Origin: Paramecium octaurelia
Taxonomy: Eukaryota; Ciliophora; Oligohymenophorea; Peniculida; Parameciidae
Assembly: GCA_905182995.1 (NCBI GenBank)
Contig: CAJJDP010000060.1
Span: 375,785 to 439,784, forward strand
Direction of reading: 5' to 3'
DNA: 64,000 bases
The translations under genes were made by a program, and so were the position numbers. How positions within the stretch are numbered: position 1 is the first letter of the stretch; every line of letters begins with the position of its first letter. Below are positions 12,216 through 24,919 of this stretch, in pieces. The notes beneath the pieces were generated by a model. That model worked only from the letters and a program-made list of their open reading frames with translations. It searched no databases and had not been told where the DNA came from.

Positions 12216-12431
12216 ATGAACTTGGATTAAGCATTCACATTCGGTTAGGATTGTTATAATCAAGATTTAATCAATCCGTCTAAGCACCCTAAAATAAGTA
12301 AAAAATCACCATTTTATTCAATTGTCAAACCAACTACGTATTTTTGTCACAATAAAAAAGATCATAAAAAAATTATAGAATCAAGGATACATCAGTTTAA
12401 TAATTAACATAGACAATATAAAAAAATATGA
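12216..12431 (+). CDS. Hypothetical small protein, 71 aa (copy B of 10885-11100)
   Basis: Exact copy of the frame at 10885-11100. It should be counted once. Confidence 0.35.
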
Positions 12432-12787
12432 ATAAGGAGAATTATAATTCTCGTCAATGTAAGGTTGTGTTACCTAAACATACTCGAAATCCAACAGATC
12501 TGAATTTAATGAGATTTGACACATCTCCAAATTCTCAAATAGAAATATCCAACAATTCAAGAGGGATTAACTCGTAACAAGACAATAACAGAAAGCTGTC
12601 ATTCAATACTCCAAATCAAACTATTAGAACTTCATTACCTCCTGTTAATAATAATGAGAAATATAGAAAGATATCCTTATCGATGAAAGAACTCATTTAA
12701 AAACAGAAATACTGTTATGAGATTGGAGATTATGAAGAATTGGAGGCTATTTTTGAAAAACTAGATTTACTTTGTGATTAACTTTGA
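12428..12787 (+). CDS. Hypothetical protein, 119 aa (copy B of 11097-11456)
   Basis: Exact copy of the frame at 11097-11456. It should be counted once. Confidence 0.45.
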
Positions 12788-12825
12788 TATCTATATATTT
12801 TAATTAATTATTTTATAAAAAAAGA

Positions 12826-15071
12826 ATGAGTAATGCATAATTTGCATAAAAATTATTGAGATATGAAGGAAGACTTTATTCCTAGAATTTGGAAATGCAA
12901 ATATAAACCTTACAAGAAGTTAAGTAAGAATTTAATGGATAATATAATCATCAAAGTTTAATGAATATGTTAGCTAAATACTTTTCATATACAAGTAGTT
13001 TAGTTCAAAGAATCAAAATTATTGAAATCATATAACAAAAATTCCCAATTCTTGTAAATCATGTTGAGGATTGGAAATAAATTGTCGAGTATCTTTAATA
13101 AGAGTGTTTTAGTAGCAATCATTAAGTAAAATATGATTTTGATTTTTAAGTTTAGGATGTTATCTCTCCATGCCTTAAATTCCATAGTCCCAGTCTTGAA
13201 AGAACAATATAGCACTTTTCATATAGGAATTTTTGATATTTTTATCAATGCCAGCTATTAGAAAGAACTATATATTGCTAGTCTCGCATTACTAAATACA
13301 GTCAGACTTCATCATTCCTACTCATTTATGAATAAAATATCTTAGCTTCCTGAAATTAAGATATTCAAAACCAAAAAGCTCACAATACTTCTCAAATGTA
13401 CATTAATGGCCAGGGCTTAATTTTGTAACACATTTTGATTTTATTGAATAGGTTTATTTGAATAACCAATTAACGAATTGTTAGCAATTATAAGACAACA
13501 GATATTGTAGGTACCCATGTCAAAAGAAGTGTTACATCTCTTATACAATTATCTTAAAATTGCTTCGCATTTCAAAGACTAAGAATCCTTCATACTTAAA
13601 ATTCTAACATCAGAAGAAACTATAAACTGCATTGGATAATGCTCTGAAAAGATCTAAGAACTTTTTAGGTTAAGTTACAAACACTATAAATTGGAATTCA
13701 AAATAGTGTATATAATTTATGGAGATCAATATTCAAAAAAAAACATAATAGAATCTATATTATAATATGATAACTTATACAATTACACTCAAAGTTTATC
13801 TACAGAAGACTTAATCTCTTTTCAGGACTTGCTTTTTTATTCATATGACTTTGCTTGTAATGAAATCGTCAAAACAGTAAGTGTTTAAACTGAATAAAAA
13901 TTAATTCAAGTTTTAATCAAATTAGATCATCTGATAGGATAATTATTCGAAAAATAAATTAACTTAAGTAAAAAACCATTCTCCTCATCTCAGAAATGTT
14001 TGAATAAATTATTATTACTTTCTGTTTAATTACTGTCTGCTTAAATTACGTTCACTGAATTCAAAGGAACCAACAGTTTAACCTTTATTCTAAGTTTACT
14101 TATAAAAAATCAAAATACTTATCTGATGTTATAGTCAATTAAGCTCTTGCTATCAATTAATTAAGTTGAATAAGCAACCTATTTGGCCTCTTAAATAAAC
14201 AGTTAAAGTCCTTACACTTAAGTATTTTTGAGTTATCTTAAATCATTATAAAACTATGAAGAATTTACATATTGGAATGATTTCTAAATTAATTCAACAT
14301 AGCATTTGATTAGACAGGAAATTTATGATTATTACCAAGAATTTGATAAATGCTTGTAAGAAATATAAGAAATTGAAATAGACTAAGCTATGGCTATGGA
14401 ATTATTTTAAAAAATTACCTATCTGCTAAACAAAACCACAATTTTAAGTGCAAAAATTGAGTTCTTTTCAAATAGAGCCTATGCAGAAGATGCTACCTTC
14501 TTCTAATTCATTATTTTAGATAAGATAAATCTCTGTTTGTAAAGGAATTATCTAGATTTAGAAATTGAGTCTTTAAATTACGAGAATTCTAATCTTATAA
14601 TTCAAAAACTAATTGAGTATAACAAAAGTTTTTTTATTAAAAAATTCTTACCTAATTTAAGAAAAGACAAGTTAAAAGAGTTTATCAAACAAATGAGAAA
14701 TTCTATTTACAATTATCCAAAGATTTTGCTACAATTAATCTAAACACCAAATTTAGAGATTTAATGTATTCAAGAAGATTAGTAAGGGTCGCATACTCTC
14801 CTAAGATTTTAAGCTCATCTAATCTCAAAAGAAAAAAAGACAAACTGTCAATTGTTTTTGGTTTACTCTGTGAATAACTTTTAAGAAATCTAAGTTGAAA
14901 TGATTATGAAAGAATAATCATGTAAGTATTTTAATATTAACTATAGCTCTTTTGAAAATCGTTGTTGAGGGTAATTCGACTATTGCATATCAATTAATTT
15001 GCAAATATTAAGGCATTTTGGTTCTGCAAACAGAAGTTTAAAACATGACTATCAATTGTGTATAAAATTGA
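12826..15071 (+). CDS. Helical-repeat-like protein, 719 aa
   Basis: ATG 12826; introns 13193-13226, 13425-13451 and 14922-14946; TGA 15069-15071; 720 codons in frame. The sequence is almost entirely alternating amphipathic helices of ARM/HEAT character, such as SSLVQRIKIIEIIQQKFP, YIASLALLNTVRLH and TYLMLQSIKLLLSINQ. The last 50 residues switch to strand-like sequence (LLKIVVEGNSTIAYQLI). This layout, a helical solenoid with a small beta domain at the end, resembles Integrator subunit 7, but the match is by eye and weak. The first intron needs 34 nt to keep the frame; a shorter 20-nt reading with the same donor fails. Confidence 0.6.
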
Positions 15072-15376
15072 ATATTTTTATTATAAGAATTTAATATTTT
15101 TGTTATTCCATAAGTATTCTAAAATGCTCTTATTTATAAAGTAATTTATTAATTAAGTTAATTGAGTATAGAATCTCATTATAATAATTATCTATTTATA
15201 GAAGCATTTTATTTATCAAAAAAATTAAAGTCTTATTTTATATTAGTTTCATAACAATTTCCATAAAAGTCAAGTTAGATAAATATCTTAGTGCAAGAAA
15301 TACAATTTACAGATGATATTAATTTAGTTTATATAATTTAGTTGTATTATTCAATAAATTATAAAATTAACGACTT

Positions 15377-16887
15377 ATGAGTAATGCTGCAGAAAAAATA
15401 AGTGATCTATTCAATGTTTCATTAACAGAGCTTGAAACAAATATTGTTGGAAGTGCTGTCAAATTCAACGCATAACCTTAGCGTTTGCTTGATGTATAAT
15501 TTCTAATGATATTGTTTAGGAATTATAATAATCAGTGATGGATTTCAAGTCTAAATTCTATGAATCTCTACATAACTTATTATAGTTTATTGCTTAATTC
15601 GATAATGGCAAGGATATATTAAAAATAACTCAATAAGTTGAAACTCACATAACAAAATTCAAATAATAATAACTTCTAATCTAGATGAAAGTAGTGCTAA
15701 ATAGTAAATTAAAAGCATTACTAGAAACATTCTGCGGAGAAAATTAGCAAAAATTTGAAGTATCAAATTTATAAAAATTGTAGGTCTAAAATTAAATCAA
15801 GCATCTTAAGGATTCCTTGTTTAAGATAGAAACAACTCTCATGGAATAATAATAGCTCACATCAACACCATAATAAAATTTCATAACTCCATATCCAAAA
15901 AAGAATTTCATAACAGCATCATCTTAAGATATCTTGACACCAAATTTGAGTGATGAGGCTGAAATGAGAGGAAGAGGTTTCTTTATAACCCCTGAAAATA
16001 GATAACAACAGCCAAGATAATTTGATCACTCTTAATAACAATATTCCTCAAATGAAAGTTATTCTGTTTAACAAAATAAAACATTAAATTCTTTCGATAA
16101 AGAAAAATCAGAAGATAAAACCGATCTACAAAGTCCATTTTTTGGATTACAATCAGGGAGCACCTAATAACCAAAGCTATTTTAAAATGAAATTATGAAT
16201 GATTATTTGCAAAGAGTCCCTCTTGATGAAGGTCCCCAAGAATCCCAATTATTAGATGAATCTAATCAAAATTTTCATTAAGAATAAATAACTAAAACTA
16301 TATAATAATAACAATAATAATAATAGCAATAATAGTAATAACAATAATAACAATAACAATAGTAGTTATAGCAGTAATAGTCTAATAAGAATTAATAAAA
16401 GGTACAGTCATAACCTCAAAAATAATAGACTTAATGGTAAAATTTACAATTACAATAAACATTCTAACATTTAGATTCGTTATAAACAACGCGAACAGAA
16501 TAATTGGAAACTTAAGCAAGAGTATCAACCCCAAAAGATAATTAAGCCTAAACTCGAAATTAATCAGTTGAACCAAACATTAGAGATATTTCTTAGTCGC
16601 CTAATGGAAAGAGACTAATATAGACTTCAAAATCAAAGGAACCATTTTCAAGATGCCGATCATCATTAGAAACAACAAATCTGCTCCAAAAATTAAACTC
16701 TGTTGAGGCTTCAAAATCAAGCAATAAGCTTAATAAATCAAAATCCAATAAAGAAAATTAATCTTAACCTATAGTTAAGTGTTCAAAACCAAGTAAGCCT
16801 CAAATTACTGTTTCAAAGCAAAAAAATTAAATCGCTACTAAACCCCAGTTATAGATCAACTTAGTTAAAAAATAAAAGTCAAATTGA
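15377..16887 (+). CDS. Polyglutamine protein, 494 aa
   Basis: One 26-nt intron (15494-15519); 495 codons from ATG 15377 to TGA 16885-16887. Residues 1-140 are helical and probably coiled coil (ISDLFNVSLTELETNIVGS, then FKQQQLLIQMKVVLNSKLK). The middle is Ser/Gln/Pro rich with repeated FITP motifs. Then comes a polyglutamine tract, and the C-terminal 150 residues are basic and Ser/Lys rich (KLNKSKSNKENQ). The build suggests a scaffold or condensate-forming protein, but no domain names it. Confidence 0.65.
16303..16380 (+). repeat. Polyglutamine tract made of TAA, TAG and CAA/CAG codons
   Basis: Twenty-six consecutive codons in the frame of the host gene encode 25 Gln and one Leu. Most are TAA or TAG, which would be stops in the standard code, mixed with CAA. 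The codon mixture indicates selection on the protein tract rather than a fresh single-repeat expansion. Confidence 0.9.
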
Positions 16888-17470
16888 TTCATTCGTTAAT
16901 TGTTTAGTATATTACAAAGCTTAAAATTATTTCGATAACCTTATATCAGGGTTTTAATTTAATCAATTACTAAATTGATTGATGAATCATTAAAAATACT
17001 TTCTAAATTGAACAATGTTTAAAATAGAAAAAGAAAAAATATATATCTATATATAATAAGCAACATAATTTATATATATTATATCTTATGTATTTTATTT
17101 CTTAAAGTTAAAATCTTAATTATTAAAAGCAAAAGAACCCTTATCTTAAAAATTTACAAGCATAAGATATTCAATTGAAAATATTTTTTTAAACTCATTA
17201 TCTTTAGCAATAAACCCTAAAAAGAGAAAATTTAATTCACTAGATTCTTTTATTTCAAATTCCTGAGTGATGATTATCATTCTCAAAATTTAGCTTAATA
17301 TTTATATTGACCTTTTATATATTAATAACTGATTCGAAATAAATTGTTATTTAGTTTAGATATAAACAGTTCTAGATTAAAATGTAATTTTTCTTTGGAT
17401 AATGCTTTATTTGTTATTTTTAGTTTTCTTATTTGTTCATTTATATTTTCCTGTTATAAATAATTAATAA
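16888..17470. other. Intergenic, nothing recognised
   Basis: AT-rich; a TATATA-rich stretch lies around 17040-17090. No convincing frame on either strand. Confidence 0.5.
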
Positions 17471-18888
17471 ATGCTACCTAATTTAATTAAACCGGACATA
17501 AAACCAAGATCATTTTCCCTTAACGTAGATTAATACTGGTTTAAGCAAAAAGGAAAAAGGAATAACTCCCACTACTCTTATAAAATAGTAGAAAAACTTC
17601 ATTCTTAACCTACATCTAATGGGAATATAAATTTAGTTCCATAAAAAGAAATATCAGGATCATTAATAATTATTATAGCGAATGTAGAAGCCTTTTTAAA
17701 AGAGATAGCATCAAATCATAAATACTAATAATTCTTAAAGTTCAAGGATTTCCTAAATGAAAAATAGGTTACTTAATTTTTTCATTACATATCGAATTTT
17801 CTAATAACTTTGTAGAGCTCTATTTTTGAACATCACTATTGTACTTTCTCACAAAATAATAAAGCTATTGATATTGAAACTGCTGATAGTAAAACAGTTT
17901 ATGAAGTTATTACAGAATTTTTACATCGTCATCAAAAAAACTATGAAAACATATATATTTATGGGGGAGATTTTCAATTGCTACACAAATCAGAGTTTAG
18001 ATAAATTATTTATATTTCTGGAACTAGAATTGAAAAATAAATTAATAAAGATGTCAAAATGAATGAAAAAATTATCCGATTTAAAACTTAAATATAAAGT
18101 TAATTAAACGATACGAGCTCAGATGATGTTCTAATAGATCATAGAGTCTATCAAATTGGTATGCATAAGAAGAACAAAGAGATTAAATAGTATTTGCAAT
18201 AATAAAACAATGAGAAAAGAGAATTTGTTACAAAATAAGGTATGTATTTATTTAATATTAAGGTAAATCTAAAGAATTGCAAATAAAGAAGATCAATAGT
18301 AGTTAAAAAGAAAAAAAAATTGATTTGGCATAAGAATTGCCACAAATTTGCGATTAAATTTATGAAAAATTTAAAAGGCTATTTCACATAGAATATATTA
18401 TTGTAGAGAGAGATGTGTTCTCTTAATTTTTATTGCTTTGCGAGCTCAGTATCTCTTATTCCAAAAATTCAACTCTATAATAATAAATTTCTAGATTGAA
18501 TGATGACAATGAAAAATTCAAGTTACTTATAAACAATGTGCTTTACTTTGAATTCAAAATTCTGAAGAGTATGAATCTAAATTTATAAAAATTACAAAAT
18601 AGTGTAACACAAACCTTATTGAAATTTATAAACTAAGATACAAAATGTTAAGATGCTTTAAACAAAATTTACTGGAATGCATTTTTGAGATTCAAGACAT
18701 TTTATATAGATTAAAAATGGACAAGCAGCGATTTTCGTTACTTTTTACTTTTACTTAATGAAGAATCTCCACTGACCTTATAGATATACTTGTAACTACC
18801 TCTTAGAGAATTATCTAAGACAATTTTCTCACTCAATGAAGACCTACTATAATAAATAGTATGGTAAATTTTATATACTAAATAATGA
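17471..18888 (+). CDS. Hypothetical protein, 464 aa
   Basis: One 23-nt intron (18240-18262, phase 1); 465 codons to TGA 18886-18888. The N-terminal 220 residues contain strand and helix alternation with a hydrophobic block (ISGSLIIIIANVEAFLKEI) and NYENIYIYGGDFQLLHKSE. The C-terminal half is mostly helical (EFKILKSMNLNLQKLQNS, FRYFLLLLNEESPLTLQ). No catalytic motif or known domain is recognised. It has no signal peptide, so it is probably cytosolic. Confidence 0.6.
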
Positions 18889-18983
18889 TAATTATAAATT
18901 CAAGTTAATTTTTACTACGCATTAAAATAATCATTAATAGCTTTCGTTTTATTATTTCAAATCTAACAATTATATTATTCCGA

Positions 18984-19301
18984 ATGATTTCTTCATCTCC
19001 TGGATTCAAACTAACAGCAATGATTCCTTTGAGTATTCATCACAAAATAGAAATTATTGAAGATGAACCCTACGATTTAGAATTGGATCACTCTAAAATA
19101 TCCTTTAATGAAAACATCGTCGTGTGTACATACAAACCGAGTTAGAGTGCTACAATGATTAAAAAGACAATTTTAAAGTTGAAAGGATAACCTAATACAG
19201 ACTGGATAAATCCAAGTCTAAGAACTGAAGAAATGAAGAGATAAACTTCTATATTGAGATACTCCTAATCTTCGACCAGAATCTCTTCATTTTTCTTTTG
19301 A
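18984..19301 (+). CDS. Hypothetical small protein, 105 aa
   Basis: Intronless frame of 106 codons, ATG 18984 to TGA 19299-19301. It starts MISSSPGFKLTAMIPLSI, followed by an acidic patch (EIIEDEPYDLELDH) and a basic Ser-rich tail. The codon pattern is protein-like and the frame begins about 100 bp after the previous stop. No family recognised. Confidence 0.5.
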
Positions 19302-20226
19302 CCTTCTTTATATATATTAACTATAAATTACTAAAAACTCATAAGAAACTGAAACAAAAATAACGAACTCTATTATATGGTTTAAGATAATTCTTACGCA
19401 TATAATTATTGAATAATCATCATAAACCTATAAATAGTTAGTTCTTTTCCAATTAAAATAATAAACCAATAGGTTATTGGAATCTAAAGGAGACTAGAAC
19501 ACTTAATTTCTATTATAATAAATCATATCATTAATTTTCCTAGTTATTCTACTTTCTTTTTCAATTTATCTTTAAATTCTTCGTAGTAAGTAAAAACTAC
19601 TAATGATTTATTGGGATTATTAAAACTTTTACAGTTTTAAGAATTATTGAAGTTTTTCTAAGAGCACAGAGATTTTAATCAACTAATTGTTATTTTTTAT
19701 TTACTGTAATACTTTTTCTAACCAGATTAAACAAATGCATTAAATAAACATTATTAGAACAAATAATAATTAATTAAATTTTGGATTTTATTATTTTATA
19801 TTTTTATTAAATATTTAAAATTATACATTTCGTTAATTATAACTAAGTAAATCCCTCAGAATATTGCTTGGACTTATTATCATAAACACAAAAGTTCCAT
19901 AAATTATGGAAGTTCTAACATAATATAATAAAGAATCAATGAAGATTTGTTTTGTTAAAAATCAAAAGAACAATTTTTAAATAGTATACTAAATTTGCAT
20001 TAATGTTATTCTTGAATCTAGAATTCAATCTTTAATTAAAACATTAATAATTTAATTTTTTGTATAAAATTGAAGTGTGAGTATTATTAATTGATTTACA
20101 AAATAAATATTCCTAATCAAAATTAGATGTAGCATATTATGAGGACTAAAAATTTTGTAAAAAAATAATTGATAATAAGACTAGATAGGTTGAAGAAGCT
20201 TTGTAATAAATTTAACAATTGTTATT
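19302..20226. other. Intergenic, nothing recognised
   Basis: About 0.9 kb of very AT-rich DNA, without a supported frame, RNA gene or repeat that I could identify. Confidence 0.5.
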
Positions 20227-20625
20227 TCAATATCTCATTTGCATTCCGGGAGGCATCATATTATAATTCATAGGCTAATAAGCACCTTGAGGAGGGAGGA
20301 TCAACGTAGGTTAGGGCATGTATTAGGTTCTTGTGCCACTCAATCCTAAACTATCAATAGTTTCTACAAACGCAGGAGTTAGGAGGCCTTAAAAGACTGA
20401 AGAGTGTGTAATGAGTAATCTTTTGATTGTGTCTTTAGAGATGAAGGTTGGAATAATATTCTTCTAAAAGGATGCTTTCAATTAATCGACTAAATCACTC
20501 ATTACAGCTCTATAATAATCTTCTCTAGCACTGATATGCTTTTTTCCGAGGGAGTGTTGTTTTCTTCCACTTGGAGATGAATGAGTTAGATAAATTCCAC
20601 AATATTCACAATAAAACTTAGGCAT
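20227..20625 (-). CDS. SNRPC: U1 small nuclear ribonucleoprotein C
   Basis: Intronless, 132 aa. The N-terminus [19 protein letters not shown] is the diagnostic U1-C zinc finger (C-x2-C...H-x5-H type), followed by [11 protein letters not shown] and the helix [13 protein letters not shown]. The C-terminus is Pro/Met/Gln rich ([19 protein letters not shown]), as in other U1-C proteins. U1-C stabilises pairing of U1 snRNA with the 5' splice site. The family is usually about 130-200 aa, so the length fits. Confidence 0.95.
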
Positions 20626-20708
20626 ATTTAAAATAAATAATAAAAAATATATTTATTGTGTAGTGTATTAAAAAATAGTTATTAAAAGTAATTAATAATA
20701 TATAACTT

Positions 20709-21303
20709 ATGCAGGGTGCAAGGTTTGTAGAGACAAATTTGGTACAGAAAATGCTGAGAAATCAGAACTATGATTTCCACAAAAAGAAGTTGGATGAAAT
20801 CTAGACGGAGTAATGATGTTTTTGTATGGCTATTAGTAAAAAGGGAAGATTTGCATTTAAGGATCTGCCCATCCTGAGTAAAACATAATAGATCAAGGCA
20901 TAATCTTCTAGATTTTAGAAATCTGAATAACGAAAGAGAATTGATGAATAGAATTAATATCTGAGTTCTCATATAATTGAAATATAGGAGGGTAAGAACT
21001 CTTAATTCAGATCGATTTGGACAGTGTAAAACTTAAGAGAGAAAGCATATGTAATGGATTTCAGAGACATTTTAGGCTGACACTTCTCAATGGTGTGAGA
21101 ACGCTTTGGGTAAAAGACTTCATTCGCCTTTGAGGAGGAAACAGTAGCAAAAGATTGACGAAGAAAATCAGGAACTACAAAAAAGACTTGAACTAACCAA
21201 ACAAATCTTATTAGAAAAGTAACAGGAACAGATCTCTAAATACGAAAAGCTTCGTGATCATATGACTCGTGTATAAAAGACTTATAAAGCTAGATAAAAT
21301 TGA
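20709..21303 (+). CDS. CFAP97/Hemingway-like coiled-coil protein
   Basis: 182 aa after introns 20810-20836 (27 nt) and 20992-21010 (19 nt, ending CAG). The C-terminal half has the basic-helix signature of the CFAP97 family: LHSPLRRKQQQKIDEEN followed by QELQKRLELTKQ, where a run of basic residues leads into IDxEN-x-L. CFAP97 proteins are linked to axoneme formation. The N-terminal part is not conserved enough to place. Assignment is by motif only and could be another short coiled-coil protein. It is divergent to U1-C, with about 80 bp between starts. Confidence 0.5.
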
Positions 21304-21320
21304 AGGGACCTAATTCTCCC

Positions 21321-21473
21321 ATGACGAATACTCATTTTCCATCAGTAAAGAGCAAAAGCACTACTCATTTGATAAACAAGCCATTCTAATCTGATTCAAT
21401 TATACAAAATAGTAAAATGAATGACTTGTTAAAGTCAGAAATCAATATCAGCAAAATATCGAAAATAGAATGA
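21321..21473 (+). CDS. Possible very small ORF, 50 aa
   Basis: A 51-codon frame, Ser/Lys/Asn rich, lying between two real genes. It could be untranslated 3' or 5' sequence of its neighbours. Kept only because ATG and TGA are in place and the composition is protein-like. Confidence 0.2.
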
Positions 21474-21535
21474 ATTATATATCTATCCAATTATTAATAT
21501 AATTTATTTATATATATCTTAGAGCATAACAATCA

Positions 21536-24500
21536 ATGAGTGGATTCACACATTATAAGATAGAAACTACAGAATAGAGAGGAGAAGGGTATCCTTCATA
21601 GAGAAGTATATAATAATATGGGAACACATAAATTAAGTGAATAATAACAATATTTCATAGGAATGAGGAGTATCGAATTTAAGTTAGTTCTCCAGTCACA
21701 GAACAAATAGTGATAACCGATTAGTCCTCTTTTTAGAAAATAATTGAAGCAAAAGAAAGAGGTAAATGTATTCGTTATAATAAAGAAATAACAAATCTGA
21801 GGGAGAGTGTAAAATCGTTAAACAATCAAATATAAGATTAGTTGAAGGAGTTGGAAATCTGGAAGAATAAATGTCGATAGCTGCAATCTGATAAAGGTTT
21901 CAGTCGAATAACCACAACTGGTCAATAATCAAACGATTGGGAATTACTCTAATTAAAAGAAGAAGTCAATAAATTAAGGTCTGAGAATAACGAATACAAA
22001 TTTAAACTAGAGAGGAATGTGAGTGTGGTCTCAAATGATTACGAAGTGAACCAATTGAAACAGTAAATCAAATCTTTGGAAGAACAACTAAGATCTAAAT
22101 CATCATCATTTACTTAATACACATCATTCAATAATAATTCTCAAGAAGTCAATCAACTGAAGGATCAAATTAAAGTACTTACCTAAGAAAATGAAGACCT
22201 GATAAAAGCTAAGAACTTACTCAATCAACAATTTCAGCAATCTCAAATCTAATGGTAACAAAGTGCTTTTAGAAGTACTTAAAATTAGGATTCTGAATAA
22301 TCAAGAGCTCTTTAAAATGAGAGGGATGATTTAAGAAGAAAAGTGAAGGTTTAAGAAGATCGAATTGCAGAATTGTAATAAGAAGTTTAAAGGTTAAACT
22401 TTAATTGTGATTCTTACATTTAAGAAATACAACAATCCTAATTTAGATTAAGTTCAAAGAACTAAAATTCAGAGATTGAGGGCTATTTGAAAAGGATATC
22501 AGCTTTATAACATGAAGTTCTGGTATGGCAGGATCGTTACAAAGCCAAAGAAGTCTAGGAACTATCACATGCTCAAGAGTAAAAGGTAGCATAAAAGGAC
22601 AACCAGATTCTTTTTTTATAAGAGAGAATAAAACAATATGAAGCTTAAATGGACTAGTTGAGATTTGAAATTGAAAAATAGAGAAAAGAATTTGATGGAT
22701 AAAGAGCTACCTATGACAGTAGAAGAACAGATTAAGGAGAAGTGGAGAGTTTGAAAAGAAAGATTGCAGAAATGGAATCAGATATTTAGATTTTGATTGC
22801 TGATCTTCAAGAAAGAGATTAAAGAATAAGCATAACTTAAAATGAATATGAGGAGGAAATTAGGATCTTGAAGAACTAAGGTTAGGTATAATACTAGACT
22901 GAAATCAATAAATTAAAAGAAGAAAGAGAAAAATATAGATTAGACTATGAAAGATTGTCTAATGACTATACAAATTTTTAGAGACAAAGCGAATAATATA
23001 AGAGCAATTCTTATGAAGTGGATTCATTAAAGTAGAGAATCATTGAACTAGAGTAGCAATTGAGGAATGCTTCAAATCAATACCAATCTCTACAAGGCTA
23101 ATACTCTTAACTGTAGATTTAATACTAAAGTTCACAATAATCATAGTAATCTTAGTTTTAATTAATTAATATTCGAGAGGACTATCAAAAATTGTAATCC
23201 CAATTCAGTTAACTCTAATAGGAGAACATGTCATTGAAATAATAGAAATAATAAATTGAGAGCAATTCCTATTAATATAAGAATATACAAAGTGATTATT
23301 AGGCTCTGCAAGACAGGTACAATCAATCATTGAATGAAATCTAATAACTAAATGAGTAAATAAGGAAATATCGAAATGATTACGATTCACTCAATCAAAA
23401 TTACATTCAATATTAAAGAGATAGCGAAATCAAGTTTTCTCAAACAAATAATAAAGAACTTGACATTATGAAATCTCGAATTTCGTAGTATGAACAATAG
23501 ATCTAACAATTAAGAAATTAATTGTCCAACTAAGAAAGCTAATTGGAATAGTAATTTAAGGAGAGGTTGAGAGTGGAAATGTATTCAATTGAGCAGAAGG
23601 CGAGTAGTCAAAGTACAATGGAATTACAGTCATTATAAAATAAGTATAATTAATTGAAGACTCAATATGATTAATTGCAATTTAGATATCAGGAATAAAG
23701 TAATTAAATAATGGTGGTTAAGGAGAAGACCACTAGGGAAAGTTAATTTGAAACTTAGAGTCTACGAGATCAATTATAATAGTATAAGTAGTCTAATATG
23801 CAATTGAATTAGGATATTTCGATTTTGAGAGAATAAATTACAAAGTATAGAACGGATGTGGAATAGGCGAATCAAAAATATGTTATGATTTAGAGGGAAA
23901 GTGAGATGAACAAATAAAACATTGGAGAAGTTGAGAAGTTGATGGCTAGAATAAGGGAATTGGATTTTGAGTGTCAGTAGAAGAATCAACAAATAAGCAA
24001 ATTGTAGATGGATGTGAGAAATTAAGAAATTGGGATAAGAAATGAATTGGAATAGTAATTTATTTCGAGATTGATGATTGAGAGATAAAATTTGGAGAGC
24101 AAATTGTCAACATAAAGTTCAGCTGAGACTCAAAATCTATAATACCAATTGAAATCATTGCAGTAGGAATTGAATTAATATAAATAAAGATACTCACAAT
24201 TGGAGCAATAATTTAATTAATCTAAGATAGAGATCACTCAATTTAGATCTCAATAATCGAATGTGAATTTGGAATAAGTTAAGTAATTGCAATTGAGGAT
24301 AACCGAATTAGAACATGAGAATCAGACTCTGAATGTTGAAATTGAGAGACAGAGAAACATCAGAAAGGAGTAAGAGAATAAAATTTAAGTGTTGATTACT
24401 AACATAACCAATTATGAATCAAAATTGCATATTTTGGAATAAGAAAATGCTAGATTAGAAGCTAAAACTAAAAAATAAATAGTGATCGACAAGCCCACTG

Positions 24501-24875
24501 ATTAGTATATTGTAAATTAACTGTTGGGATAACCAGGTTCTTAAATTAAGACTAATATCATTACCACTACTACTACGAATGTCTAGAATGTTCAAGGCAG
24601 TGGTATAGTAACCAGGCAATCAGGAATGAATCAGATAAGTTAGGTTCCATCAACTTATAATTAATATTATGATTAGCATAGATTGCAATCGCAGAATGAA
24701 ACAAAGCAATCTCAATTTTCTTAGAGAATGTAAAGTCCATAGCCTTAGGTTTCAAATTATTTGAGTCCAGACAAGAAGTAAAGAATGTTTTATATCATTT
24801 ATTAGTTTTTAAACTCAAAAGATTACGACGACAAAGAGTGTTAAATAAGCAATTATGTCATCAGCGAATTAATGA
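21536..24875 (+). CDS. Long coiled-coil protein, 1095 aa
   Basis: Introns 21637-21660 (24 nt) and 24778-24805 (28 nt); 1096 codons to TGA 24873-24875. After about 60 residues the protein is nearly continuous heptad-rich coiled coil from residue 70 to 970 (ITNLRESVKSLNNQI, LKEELKRL-type blocks, RLRVEMYSIEQKASS), very rich in Gln encoded mostly by TAA/TAG. The last 130 residues are Ser/Thr/Gln rich and probably disordered. Such proteins in ciliates often belong to basal bodies, cortical or ciliary structures, but no signature proves it. All internal stops vanish under the ciliate code. Confidence 0.75.
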
Positions 24876-24919
24876 ATGATGAATTTATAAAATCATATTT
24901 ATTTTTAATAAAATGATTT

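Larger units (their letters stand above)
12137..13466. repeat. Copy B of the exact 1330-bp duplication
   Basis: Identical to 10806-12135 with an offset of 1331 bp. This copy continues into the unique downstream sequence, so it is the one that gives the intact 3' gene. Confidence 0.9.

Noticed and set aside
10806-13466. Biological tandem gene duplication
   Set aside because: Perfect identity, arbitrary borders and an N exactly between copies favour an assembly artefact.
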